Below, piece after piece: positions 8,757 through 17,535 of a DNA stretch of 52,708 bases. The position numbers and the translations under genes were made by a program. The DNA comes from JACQGD01 sp045628725 (GTDB taxonomy: Bacteria; Patescibacteriota; Saccharimonadia; Saccharimonadales; Saccharimonadaceae). Positions within the stretch are counted from its first letter, which is position 1, and every line of letters starts with the position of its first letter. The DNA is taken from NCBI GenBank assembly GCA_045628725.1, contig JAZQPT010000037.1, forward strand, positions 1 through 52,708. Direction: 5' to 3'. The notes under the pieces are model-generated. The model ran no database searches. It was not told where the DNA came from and worked only from the letters and a program-made list of their open reading frames with translations.

Positions 8757-10091
8757 TTAAAAAAGTGAGCAGTTTTTCTTGCAGTGTGCCCTCGTATTAG
8801 CCTCGTGCTCAGCAAGTGTGCGAGAGAAGTAGTTCTTACCATCGTCACCACTAACAAAGTACAAGAAGTCACCAGCGGCCGGATTAGTCACCGCTAACAA
8901 AGCATTCGCTCCTGGTACAGATATTGGCCCCGGAGGCAGTCCCTTGTGAATTCGTGTATTGTATAGCGAATCAAAATCGACGGTAGGCTGTCGGCCTTCT
9001 TTTTTGGCGGCAAAAACAAACGTTGCGTCAGCACCCAGTGGCATCCCCTGCTTTATACGGCTAAAGAACACCTGTGCCACCTGCCGCGAATCTTCTGGAC
9101 CTGACACTTCCTTTTGCACGATAGACGCCAGCGTGATGCCCTGATACAGCGTTAAATTCTGTTTCTTTAGTCCACTGACGATATTATTTTTTGTAATATA
9201 ATTCTCGTACTCGTCGAATGTCTTAGCTAGTATCGATTCAACAGTAGCCGTCGTACTGAACTCGTACGTTTCACCAAATATATACCCTTCTAGATCGGCC
9301 GAAGCAGGCTTTCCCTCAAAAAGTGGCCTATCGTATGTTTTTGTGAGCGCAGCATCGACGTCAGCCGGCTCGTAACCAGCATCGATTAATTTCTTGCGAT
9401 TATTTGCAAGCGTATCACCCGGTAAAAATGTCAGCGAAAAGGTATCTTGCTTGCCAGCTACAAGATGCTCGACAATCTGGGCAACAGATTCATTCGGCTT
9501 TAGACTGTACGTACCCGCCTTTAACGTATCCTGAGTGCCAGAAAGTTTTACATACACGGTAAATGCTAGTTGGCTCCGAATAAGGCCCGCTTCTTTCAAA
9601 TTATCAGCAATCATCGCCGGCGAACTTCCAGGTTGTACCGTCAGACGTACCTGCTTTGCATCACCTGATGTAACTGGTGTTAATTGCTGTTGATACCACC
9701 AAACAGCAGTTGCGGCCGCTACAGCCGCCAATAGCACAAGTACAAACAGTGAATAGAGTAACACTTTTACTTTTGAGCGTTTCTTTTTTGGACGCTCTGG
9801 TACCGCACCATCACCGAGCAGTGGTTCGTGCGGAGCTTCTAGCAAGTGATCACCAGGGTGAACCTGTTTTACTGGTGTGGCTGGTGTAGTTTGCGTAGAC
9901 GCAGGTGCGTCAACAGGTGACGTAGCCTGCACGTTAGGATTCGCAGACTGAACATTATTAACGGCATCAGTGCGTATATCTGAAATCGGCCGCACAGGGC
10001 GAATGTCACTCATACGTACGCGGGGACGCGGCAGTTCTGTCGGAGGACCTACGGGCTGTATATCTTGCGGATTCTTATTTTCTGGCTGCAT
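8757..10091 (-). CDS. mltG: Endolytic murein transglycosylase MltG (YceG-like)
   Basis: The 444-aa protein has a long Pro/Thr-rich cytoplasmic N-terminus, one TM helix (about residues 108-130), a LysM-like region and the YceG fold. The catalytic Glu is expected in the IVQKEVSGPEDSRQVAQVF segment, and GLPPGPISVPG is the conserved C-terminal motif. MltG cleaves nascent glycan strands and helps set glycan length at the membrane. The ATG abuts the ruvX stop with no gap. The ruvX-mltG pairing near alaS is seen in many Gram-positive bacteria and supports both calls. Confidence 0.95.
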   Translation of the reverse strand: MQPENKNPQDIQPVGPPTELPRPRVRMSDIRPVRPISDIRTDAVNNVQSANPNVQATSPVDAPASTQTTPATPVKQVHPGDHLLEAPHEPLLGDGAVPERPKKKRSKVKVLLYSLFVLVLLAAVAAATAVWWYQQQLTPVTSGDAKQVRLTVQPGSSPAMIADNLKEAGLIRSQLAFTVYVKLSGTQDTLKAGTYSLKPNESVAQIVEHLVAGKQDTFSLTFLPGDTLANNRKKLIDAGYEPADVDAALTKTYDRPLFEGKPASADLEGYIFGETYEFSTTATVESILAKTFDEYENYITKNNIVSGLKKQNLTLYQGITLASIVQKEVSGPEDSRQVAQVFFSRIKQGMPLGADATFVFAAKKEGRQPTVDFDSLYNTRIHKGLPPGPISVPGANALLAVTNPAAGDFLYFVSGDDGKNYFSRTLAEHEANTRAHCKKNCSLF

Positions 10092-10499
10092 TTAATTACT
10101 CTCCAAATAATCTTGTAGGATGATTGCTGCTGCTCGCATATCAATATCCGCTTTTGTATAAGGTCTTTTGTCTCTTTTTAACTGATCTTCCGCCATGACA
10201 CTCGTCAGCGATTCGTCCTGAAACACAATCTTGTCGACCATGCCGTCTAGTTGTGCCGCAAACGTTTCTGAGTAGACGGTTTGCGCTGTCGTCTCACCTG
10301 ATTGATTGCGCGGATAGCCGACAACAACGACATCAGTAGAATCTCTGGCGATTATTTTTGCGATTTCACGTAGCTCGGATCCATCAACATCAAGCGTCGT
10401 GAACGGAATGGCAATGCGGATAGAATCCGTTGCCGTTGCGACGCCGATACGCTTTTCGCCGACGTCAAGTGCGATGATATTTTTAGCTTTTAGCCCCAT
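10092..10499 (-). CDS. ruvX: Holliday junction resolvase-like RuvX/YqgF
   Basis: The 135-aa product carries the YqgF RNase H-like motifs: ALDVGEKRIGVA at the N-terminus, VVVGYPRNQSG in the middle, DESLTS, and DMRAAAIILQDYL at the end, with the conserved acidic residues. The family acts in pre-16S rRNA processing and/or Holliday junction resolution. The start at 10499 (MGLKAKN) gives normal length; a longer in-frame extension to 10598 would lie wholly inside the upstream gene and lacks family similarity. It overlaps the upstream 551-aa gene by 17 nt, pointing to coupled translation. Confidence 0.93.
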   Translation of the reverse strand: MGLKAKNIIALDVGEKRIGVATATDSIRIAIPFTTLDVDGSELREIAKIIARDSTDVVVVGYPRNQSGETTAQTVYSETFAAQLDGMVDKIVFQDESLTSVMAEDQLKRDKRPYTKADIDMRAAAIILQDYLESN

Positions 10500-12138
10500 G
10501 CTCAAGTTTGAATTCAATCTTAATTTTATTCGTATCGTTCGGAACCGTTTGCACCCAGAATGGCCAGAATTTCGTATCGGCATCGTTGATACCATCAATA
10601 GATTTTAGATCGGCCTGGATTTCTCCATATTTCTGACCTTTAACTTGCTCTTTTATCTTTTCGTCATCAATTTTTGGACCAACCTTACCTGTTGCAGTCA
10701 AGGTAACTGAAGCCGTCCGCTCACTTTGTTTAAAGTCTGTTAATGTTGCGTTACTTAATCCATTATCGTAAACGCGCTGGCTATTACTACCTTCGAGTGT
10801 TTCTTTGAGAGCTTCATTTAGGTACGTATCGAGATTGTCTTTTGATACGGCGGTCATTTTATAGATTGGTGCACGAGTTAGTTTCGCTTTTCCAGATACT
10901 GCTTCTTGACCAATTGCAGGAGTGGAAGTTGGTTCTTCACCAGATGATACAAAGCTTGAATCTATGACAATATCATCACTAGCGAATTTAGCCTTTAATT
11001 TTGCCTTGACCTCGTCAGAATTTTGTTGATCTAATTGCCGAGATGCCTTAACGACATCTGACTGGGTGACAATTTTGATTGTCTTTTTCGATCCGCCAGC
11101 CATTTGCGATCCACTCGCAGTCACTCCTTCAACGGTCGATTCGTAGCCTCTTGCAGACAAGTTGCATTGATCACCTACGGCCACGGCTTGGACCTTTACA
11201 TCCACCGTACCTGGCGAAACAGAAAATCCAGAACCGTTCCAAACAGGACTTGCGCCCGGTACATTCGCCTGTGACTGCGTTACAAACGTACAGTCACCGT
11301 TACTGAATCCCGAACCGTATGGCACACTAACGCTACCAGGAGTCGACCGTGACAACGTCAAAGTACCCGTTGCTTTTTCGCCGACTTCTTGTGTACCTGT
11401 GGCGTCAAAATCAACTGAAGTGGTTATCTTTTCTTCTTTGGTTAACGACGTAATAGTCGCCTTTTCAGCGCTTGTCTGTAGATCGGCACCTAGAGTAATA
11501 CTAGATTTCACCTCACGGTTTGTCGTCCGTGCATCAATGATAATTGTCGCACGGGGTGCAAACCAAATTGCCCATATTAAAAATCCTATAAATAGAATAC
11601 CTAGGCCACCGAATATAATGAACTTTTTACGGAATTTATTAAAGCTCGGCACCTTTGCACTACTTTTTACTCGTGGCTTACTCACTCTATCAGCTCCTAC
11701 GGGCGGCGTAGCCCGACGCGGTGAGTCACCGTCGATATCGAGATCAGAAATTGCACTGTCTGGAACGGCTGGTTTTGCCGCAGCAGATGAGACGTGATCG
11801 CCAATCGGCAACTGTGCGCCGTCAATAATATCATCGTCGTCGTCAATTGACAGCGCGGCGATCTCGGGCACTTCTGGTTTGCTTTGTAGATTTTTTGCTA
11901 CGGGTAGTTTTGCACTACTTGCCAGACCTAATAACGCCTGGTTGTTTGTAATCAATACCAGATGTTTATTGTGCTGTTCAGCGGCACGCTTTAATAGACG
12001 AAGATTAACAGCACTTTGCAGTACACCAATTCTTTTTGGCGGTACAAGTGCTACTACTTTTTCTTTTGATGTGTTAACTTTACCGATTATAGCGGTAATG
12101 TCATCTTCTACATCAATGTAAATTACGTCTTTTTGCAT
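10483..12138 (-). CDS. Single-pass membrane protein, baseplate-J-like ectodomain (551 aa)
   Basis: Residues 1 to about 90 form a cytoplasmic domain (MQKDVIYIDVEDDI, then VVALVPPKRIGVLQSAVN). A Lys-rich segment and one TM helix (about 170-190) follow, then an ectodomain of about 350 residues. The ectodomain pattern 'GEKATGTLTLSRSTPG...VPYGSGF...CTFVTQ' recalls the baseplate J-like proteins found in candidate phyla genomes, but this is weak similarity by eye. It lies 2 nt after the PilM/FtsA-like gene, so the two probably work together. The role is unknown. Candidates are a cell-envelope scaffold or an anchor for the actin-like partner. Confidence 0.75.
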   Translation of the reverse strand: MQKDVIYIDVEDDITAIIGKVNTSKEKVVALVPPKRIGVLQSAVNLRLLKRAAEQHNKHLVLITNNQALLGLASSAKLPVAKNLQSKPEVPEIAALSIDDDDDIIDGAQLPIGDHVSSAAAKPAVPDSAISDLDIDGDSPRRATPPVGADRVSKPRVKSSAKVPSFNKFRKKFIIFGGLGILFIGFLIWAIWFAPRATIIIDARTTNREVKSSITLGADLQTSAEKATITSLTKEEKITTSVDFDATGTQEVGEKATGTLTLSRSTPGSVSVPYGSGFSNGDCTFVTQSQANVPGASPVWNGSGFSVSPGTVDVKVQAVAVGDQCNLSARGYESTVEGVTASGSQMAGGSKKTIKIVTQSDVVKASRQLDQQNSDEVKAKLKAKFASDDIVIDSSFVSSGEEPTSTPAIGQEAVSGKAKLTRAPIYKMTAVSKDNLDTYLNEALKETLEGSNSQRVYDNGLSNATLTDFKQSERTASVTLTATGKVGPKIDDEKIKEQVKGQKYGEIQADLKSIDGINDADTKFWPFWVQTVPNDTNKIKIEFKLEHGAKS

Positions 12139-12140
12139 AT

Positions 12141-13406
12141 TTATATTCTCAGTAACCGATTCAGTTTTTCTTTGATCGTATCACTGTCGCTACTGCCTAC
12201 TATTGTATCATAGCCAACTCGTAACAATCCCATGGCGGTAATGAATGTATGGTCTTTTACACTCCCCGTGGTGTCACTAATTCCGACAACCTCCTCGGGC
12301 TGTATGTGATGAACGGTTGGTTTTTTTGTAAACGGCAAATCTTTGTACCATTCGCGGCCATTAAGCGCTTCGACTAATTGGTCTAGGCTCGCGCCGCCAC
12401 CGCAAAGTAATATACGGTTCGGAAGATGATCAACAGAATCAAACTCGCTCAGTGCTAGTTCTACTCCAGATATCCAGACGTCGAGCGTTTTATCAATCGC
12501 GGCTTCGGCTTTTTTGCGCACCGTGGCTTTAATTTGCTCGTTGTCGAGATTTACTTTTAGTTTTTCTGCATCGTTGTACGATAAGTCCATTTCGCTGGCG
12601 ATTGTACGCGTAAAGCTGCGTCCACCGATACCGAACATCTTTGTGCCTTCAACGCCGCCATCGTTAACGACTGCGATGTCTGTAGTACCACCGCCGACAT
12701 CGGTCAGTATGGCAGTAAAGTTACTACTAGCATCCGTTCCTAGGACAGAGCGACTGACAGCAAATGGTTCGGCGGCAACAGCAACAAGATCAAGCGCGAG
12801 GTCGGTTGCCACGCGTTCAAGTGCCCCAATGTGTACCATCGGCGCAAAGGCGGTATAAATCTGCACAGCGACGTCTCGCCCCTGGAATCCTATAGGATTA
12901 CTTACTTTGTAGCCATCAATATGAATACTGACAAGCGCCGAGTTAACCAGCTTCACTTCAACGTCTTCGTTACCCGTCTCTAGTGCAATCTGTTTTTGAG
13001 CTTTACCCTGTGCGCGTTCCTGGACCTTTTCGATAATAAATTCCATTTCAGCGACATCAAGAGGTCGGTCTGGTTGTGGACGACGGTAACGAATAGTATT
13101 AGTAACGCCTTTGACTAACTCACCTGCAATACCAATCACGACTTTTTTAGCCTGTAATCCTGCCTGATCCTCAGCTTCGGCAAGCGCTTCTTCGCAGTTA
13201 CGTACTACCCCAGAAATATCAGCAATTGCGCCGCTATGCATATCGCTAATATCTTGTCGCGCCCTACCGACACCAACTATCTCAAGTTCGTCGCCGTTTA
13301 TTTTTGCGATAAGTGCTTTTACAAATTCTGTCCCAATGTCAAGACCGACGATATATTCACTGTCTGCTTCTTGCTTGCGTGCCGCTCGTATTTTATCGAA
13401 AACCAT
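12141..13406 (-). CDS. PilM/FtsA-like actin-fold ATPase
   Basis: An actin/HSP70-superfamily protein with VGLDIGTEFVKALIA (phosphate 1), an inserted SHS2-like subdomain, LTDVGGGTTDIAVV (phosphate 2) and ILLCGGGASLDQLVE (adenosine motif). Both FtsA and PilM share this plan. No FtsA C-terminal amphipathic anchor is evident, and the next gene is a membrane protein, as PilM is followed by PilN. The start is ATG at 13406; a GTG 9 nt upstream is possible. A TATAAT box ends 10 nt before the ATG, so the mRNA would be close to leaderless. FtsA versus PilM is not decided by sequence alone. Confidence 0.85.
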   Translation of the reverse strand: MVFDKIRAARKQEADSEYIVGLDIGTEFVKALIAKINGDELEIVGVGRARQDISDMHSGAIADISGVVRNCEEALAEAEDQAGLQAKKVVIGIAGELVKGVTNTIRYRRPQPDRPLDVAEMEFIIEKVQERAQGKAQKQIALETGNEDVEVKLVNSALVSIHIDGYKVSNPIGFQGRDVAVQIYTAFAPMVHIGALERVATDLALDLVAVAAEPFAVSRSVLGTDASSNFTAILTDVGGGTTDIAVVNDGGVEGTKMFGIGGRSFTRTIASEMDLSYNDAEKLKVNLDNEQIKATVRKKAEAAIDKTLDVWISGVELALSEFDSVDHLPNRILLCGGGASLDQLVEALNGREWYKDLPFTKKPTVHHIQPEEVVGISDTTGSVKDHTFITAMGLLRVGYDTIVGSSDSDTIKEKLNRLLRI

Positions 13407-13416
13407 AGATGTCACT

Positions 13417-13422
13417 ATTATA
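13417..13422 (-). promoter_or_regulatory. -10 box of the PilM/FtsA-like operon
   Basis: TATAAT at 13422-13417 lies 10 nt before the ATG (13406). No good -35 is seen 17 nt upstream. It is divergent from the promoter at 13451-13479. Confidence 0.55.
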
Positions 13423-13450
13423 TACCAAAGGTGCTTATGGTGCTATAATG

Positions 13451-13479
13451 TTGTGTTTTTATTATATTCGTGTTATAAT
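13451..13479 (+). promoter_or_regulatory. Extended -10 promoter of the 333-aa gene (leaderless)
   Basis: TTGTGT (13451-13456), a 17-nt spacer and TATAAT (13474-13479), with the TGt extension at 13471, lie 6 nt before the ATG at 13486. Transcription should begin at or next to the start codon. Confidence 0.7.
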
Positions 13480-13485
13480 AAATTT

Positions 13486-14487
13486 ATGACCAATCCAGAG
13501 AAGCGCACACCCACCCGTTCGTCTCAGGAAACAGAGAGGCCTGAATCAAACAGCCCAAGCCTGGAATACTTTAAAGTTGCCGCCGATATTATTGAAGATA
13601 CGTCTCGCCTTATCGAAGCTTTAAATACCGAAAAAATAGCTGATGTATCAGAGTATACCGCCCTCTTCTACGACAGCAATATTCGAAATGCAGCACTTCC
13701 CGAAATAGTACAGCAAGCCCAGGACGCCTACGGAACGCTCGAAGAAGTACAAATCGACACAGCAATGACGCAAGGAGATCCTGCGTCCGAACTGACGCTT
13801 CTGTTTTTATTTGCTAACGCCGAAACAGATGAACAGACACTATTAAACGTTCATAGACCAGCCTATTACTATGATATGACTACTCATGATACCGTTACAC
13901 TCTCTGACGGAGAACAGAAGCGTGTCGCCCCAATAAGCCAAGGCGAATTGAGCCAATATATTGCTAGCCTATGTTACCCCAGCCAGACAGGTGACTACTC
14001 TCAGTTCAGGGATCTTAATCTCAACGATGCTCAGCTATACGAAGTACTAGTTGACCTCTTGCAAAAACACTCGCAGTATTACAGCGGTAACCTACGGTAT
14101 GATCTGCAGGCTGCCAAAGATAGACACACAGACGCTCCGATGAATGGATTTATTGAGTACACTGATGATTATGGCGAGATCATTTCTAGCCGAATTTGCC
14201 AGGTCATCCAGCAGTCAAAAGTAGAAGTTGACGATGCAAGAGTGCTCCACCTAAATGAGCGTTCAGTACTAACTGAAATCAATATGGTCGAAGGCATATC
14301 AATACACTTCTACATCGACGATGCGCGCCAAGCAAATCAAGCTCATGAGCCCTTGTCCGCTGATATATCAGACTACAATAGGACTGCTGAATTTATCAAA
14401 GTACATATAGAAAATGCTCATCCTGTACAGCCCGAACAGATACGAGACGTTGCCGTGTATGATGATACGAGGAAAATAGAGGAATAG
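13486..14487 (+). CDS. Acidic protein of unknown function (333 aa)
   Basis: No family was recognised. The protein is hydrophilic and acidic, has no TM segment, signal peptide or Cys-rich motif, and looks mostly alpha-helical with a short disordered N-terminus (Thr/Ser/Pro/Glu-rich, residues 1-25). The start MTNPEK at 13486 is fixed by the promoter directly upstream; the longer in-frame extension would cross that promoter. The gene is alone on the plus strand between the PilM-like operon and alaS, and converges on alaS with no gap (stop at 14487, alaS stop at 14488). Codon use is like the neighbours, so it is probably a real cytoplasmic protein. Confidence 0.75.
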   Translation: MTNPEKRTPTRSSQETERPESNSPSLEYFKVAADIIEDTSRLIEALNTEKIADVSEYTALFYDSNIRNAALPEIVQQAQDAYGTLEEVQIDTAMTQGDPASELTLLFLFANAETDEQTLLNVHRPAYYYDMTTHDTVTLSDGEQKRVAPISQGELSQYIASLCYPSQTGDYSQFRDLNLNDAQLYEVLVDLLQKHSQYYSGNLRYDLQAAKDRHTDAPMNGFIEYTDDYGEIISSRICQVIQQSKVEVDDARVLHLNERSVLTEINMVEGISIHFYIDDARQANQAHEPLSADISDYNRTAEFIKVHIENAHPVQPEQIRDVAVYDDTRKIEE

Positions 14488-16368
14488 CTACACGAGAACA
14501 GCTTTGACGCGGCGAATGCCCGCAGAGCTTGATTCTTCTTTGGTGATCTTGAAGACTTTTTCGTCCTCGGCAAGTTGACCAGTATGATCAACGTGTGGGC
14601 CACCGCAGATTTCAAAGCTAACACGCTTTGGTTCGTCGCCCATTTTATAAACTTTAACTGTGTCGCCGTATTTATCACCAAATGCACCGATTGCGCCCAT
14701 CTCGAACGCCTGAGCAGTAGGATATTCAGCAAATGACACCGGCAAGTCCCAGCTAATCCATTCGTTTACGAGCTTCTCAACTTCGTCGAGCTGCTCGCGG
14801 GTTACCTTCTCATCGTTATTAAAGTCAAAACGCAGGCGCTCTTCGGTGATGTTACTGCCGTGCTGCGTGACATGGTCGCCAACGACTTGTTTAAGTGCTG
14901 CATACATAAGGTGCGTCGCAGTGTGGTACTTTTTGTGCTGTAATGTTTGACCGCCAAGGCCACCCTTGAACGTACCTTTCGCTGCCGTTTGCGAACGAGT
15001 ACGCTGCTCTGTCATTTTGTCGTCGAATTCTTGGCGCCAATTTTCCGAAAGTTTAATATCTTGCTTAAACGCCTCTTCGGTTGAAAGTTCGACAGGAAAA
15101 CCGAATGTATCGTAGAGGGTAAATAATTCAGTACCCGTTAGTCCGTTCTCGGCAAACTTTTCCATTTGCTTCAAACCTTTTCGAAGCGTCTGACGAAATG
15201 CCTTTTCTTCTTTTACAAGTATCGCAATAATCTCGTCACGTTTCGCTGCAACTTCTGGATAGTCATCATGATACAAGTCAGCGATGGTTGGCACGATTTG
15301 TTCCATAAAGTTCTGCTCGATACCTAGATCAAACGCAAAACGAATCGCCCGGCGAAGCAAACGACGCATGACATAACCCTGTTCTTTGTTGCTCGGCACA
15401 CAGCCGTCAACTGCCATGAATGTCGCTGCACGCAGGTGATCGGCAATTACTCGCATGGCGTTAGTGTGAGTGTCGTACTTTTTGCCGCTAATCGTTTGTA
15501 GCTTTTCAATAATCGGCCATAGTAAGCTGATCTTAAATACATCAGGACTGCCAATTTGTGCTGCTGCGATACGCTCTAGTCCACCGCCAAAGTCGACATT
15601 CTTGCGCTCAAGCGGCTCAAAGCTTCCATCTGCAAGCCGGCGATACTGCATAAACACCTGGTTACCAATTTCCATGAACTGACCACCGTCACTTGCAGGG
15701 TGCGCCAATCCGTAACTTTCGTCTTGATGTTCTGCCCCAAAGTCATAAAACACTTCGCTGTCTGGACCGCACGGATCACCAATTGGCGTTTTATCTAAAC
15801 CGCCGCCACGACTCCACCAGTTTTCACCGTCGTCGTAATAAAAGATTCGCTCGCCCGGTTTGATACCGCGCTTGTCGCCGTCCGCTTGGCTACCGATTTC
15901 GGCGATCTCGGCGCTAAGTCCCTTTTCTTGGAACACTTTTTGCCAGATTTCGGCTGCCTCAGTATCACGCGGAATACCGTGCTTTTCGTCGCCAATAAAA
16001 CAGGTGACGTACAGATTATTCGCGTCTACGCCAGCTTTTTCAGTCAGAAATTCAAAGAACCAGCGAATCTGCTGTTCTTTAAAGTAATCGCCCATACTCC
16101 AGTTACCGAGCATCTCAAAAAACGTCGTATGACGATTGTCACCAACGTCTTCGATATCCTGCGCACGCAGGCATGTTTGACTGTCCACTAGTCGTACACC
16201 CGCTGGGTGACTCTCGCCCAAAAGGTATGGCAATAGCGGCTGCATACCACTACCGGTAAATAATGTCGTCGGGTCATCCTTGAGGATGAGCGGTGCTCGT
16301 TCAATAATTTCGTGTTGTCGATCTTTGAAAAATTGTAGGTATTCGTTGCGGATTTGCTGGGCGTTCAT
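14488..16368 (-). CDS. alaS: Alanyl-tRNA synthetase lacking the C-Ala domain
   Basis: The 626-aa protein has the class II catalytic core (FTGSGMQPLLPYL, RHTTFFEMLGNWS, GGGLERIAA), the tRNA-recognition helices and the editing domain with HTATH and CGGPH zinc/editing motifs. It stops right after SSSAGIRRVKAVLV, where other AlaRS proteins (about 875 aa in E. coli) continue into the DHHA1/C-Ala dimerisation and tRNA-elbow-binding domain. There is no sign of a frameshift: the stop is followed immediately by the convergent gene. Start ATG is 7 nt after an extended -10 box, so the mRNA is predicted to be leaderless. Confidence 0.95.
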   Translation of the reverse strand: MNAQQIRNEYLQFFKDRQHEIIERAPLILKDDPTTLFTGSGMQPLLPYLLGESHPAGVRLVDSQTCLRAQDIEDVGDNRHTTFFEMLGNWSMGDYFKEQQIRWFFEFLTEKAGVDANNLYVTCFIGDEKHGIPRDTEAAEIWQKVFQEKGLSAEIAEIGSQADGDKRGIKPGERIFYYDDGENWWSRGGGLDKTPIGDPCGPDSEVFYDFGAEHQDESYGLAHPASDGGQFMEIGNQVFMQYRRLADGSFEPLERKNVDFGGGLERIAAAQIGSPDVFKISLLWPIIEKLQTISGKKYDTHTNAMRVIADHLRAATFMAVDGCVPSNKEQGYVMRRLLRRAIRFAFDLGIEQNFMEQIVPTIADLYHDDYPEVAAKRDEIIAILVKEEKAFRQTLRKGLKQMEKFAENGLTGTELFTLYDTFGFPVELSTEEAFKQDIKLSENWRQEFDDKMTEQRTRSQTAAKGTFKGGLGGQTLQHKKYHTATHLMYAALKQVVGDHVTQHGSNITEERLRFDFNNDEKVTREQLDEVEKLVNEWISWDLPVSFAEYPTAQAFEMGAIGAFGDKYGDTVKVYKMGDEPKRVSFEICGGPHVDHTGQLAEDEKVFKITKEESSSAGIRRVKAVLV

Positions 16369-16375
16369 ATCTGTT

Positions 16376-16384
16376 ATTATAACA
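16376..16384 (-). promoter_or_regulatory. Extended -10 promoter of alaS (leaderless)
   Basis: TGTTATAAT (16384-16376) lies 7 nt before the alaS ATG at 16368. Confidence 0.7.
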
Positions 16385-16409
16385 GACGAAAACTAATTAC
16401 GCACCTGTC

Positions 16410-16431
16410 CAAGCGGCCCATACACCGCTTG
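16410..16431 (-). terminator. Hairpin after mnmA, possible terminator
   Basis: A 7-bp GC-rich stem (CAAGCGG/CCGCTTG, 8-nt loop) about 60 nt after the mnmA stop. There is no clean U-run right after it, so termination is uncertain. Confidence 0.4.
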
Positions 16432-16491
16432 AATAACCCCTTGCATTTACACAACTGCAGTACATAATACCCTTCGAACTCACCGTTATTA

Positions 16492-17535
16492 TCAGCTAGC
16501 GACAATTCCCCCTCCAATACACATTTCCTCGTCGTAAATGACAACTGATTGCCCGGCGGCAATGGCCCGCTGCTGATCGTCAACGACTAACTGTGCAGTT
16601 GCATCGTCACCAATCACCAAACGCGCATTCACTAATGGCGCACGGTGTCGTATGCGAATTTTATAGGTTCCTGCAGCTGGCTGTTTATTAATCCAGTGTA
16701 CAGAATGAAGTAGGACGTCGGTCTTCCAGAGACTTTTGTCATTCAGATCGGTCGTTACATAGACTTCATTCTTGTCCATATCTTTACCGATAACATAATA
16801 TGGCAAACCACCACCAAGATCGAGACCGTGGCGCTGACCAAGTGTGTAGAATATAGCACCGTCATGGTGACCAAGTACTTTACCGGATTGTTTGTCTATG
16901 ATTGTGCCAGGTTTTTGATCAACATACTGCGAAAGGAATTCACGAATACCAACTTTACCGACAAAACAAATACCTTGACTGTCTTTCTTTGCCGCCGTAA
17001 ATAGACCTCGTTCTTTTGCCATTTCACGCACCACTGGTTTAGCAAATTCACCGAGAGGAAACAGAGTTTTTGTTAACGCCTGCCCTGTCACACGGTACAG
17101 AAAGTATGTCTGATCTTTGTTGGTATCATGAGCCATCTTTAACTGGCCGTTATCGACGCGGGCGTAATGACCTGTTGCGATCATCTCCGCCCCGTCATCC
17201 AACGCCGCATCAAGAAAAAGTCTAAATTTTACTTCTTGATTGCACATAATATCAGGGTTTGGCGTGCGTCCGGCTTTGTATTCTGCGATCATATAATCAA
17301 CTACTTTGTCGCGATATTCGTTTTCGAAATCAAATACTTTAAAGTCAATTCCTAGCTGCACCGCAACGCGCTTTGCATCCGCTAAATCATCCGCCCATGG
17401 ACACTTCATACCCGGCAAATCCTGCGTCCAATTTTTCATATATACACCCGTAACGTCGTAACCATGTTCGACTAAAAGTGCCGCCGTCAAAGACGAATCA
17501 ACACCGCCACTCATACCAACATATACTTTTGTCAT
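16492..17535 (-). CDS. mnmA: tRNA-specific 2-thiouridylase MnmA
   Basis: The 347-aa enzyme thiolates U34 of Glu, Gln and Lys tRNAs using ATP and persulfide sulfur. Visible are the PP-loop GMSGGVDSS near residue 8, NPDIMCNQEVKF with the first catalytic Cys (about residue 95-105), DQTYFLYR, and SQGICFVG with the second Cys. The C-terminal beta-barrel ends in CIGGGIV. It overlaps the upstream DUF218 gene by 4 nt and is third in an operon headed by a cysteine desulfurase, its sulfur donor. A tRNA-Glu(TTC), a natural substrate, is encoded at 39854-39928. Confidence 0.96.
   Translation of the reverse strand: MTKVYVGMSGGVDSSLTAALLVEHGYDVTGVYMKNWTQDLPGMKCPWADDLADAKRVAVQLGIDFKVFDFENEYRDKVVDYMIAEYKAGRTPNPDIMCNQEVKFRLFLDAALDDGAEMIATGHYARVDNGQLKMAHDTNKDQTYFLYRVTGQALTKTLFPLGEFAKPVVREMAKERGLFTAAKKDSQGICFVGKVGIREFLSQYVDQKPGTIIDKQSGKVLGHHDGAIFYTLGQRHGLDLGGGLPYYVIGKDMDKNEVYVTTDLNDKSLWKTDVLLHSVHWINKQPAAGTYKIRIRHRAPLVNARLVIGDDATAQLVVDDQQRAIAAGQSVVIYDEEMCIGGGIVAS

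Noticed and set aside
10500..10598. Longer RuvX start at 10598
   Set aside because: The extension lies wholly within the upstream gene and does not resemble the family; 135 aa from 10499 is the usual size.
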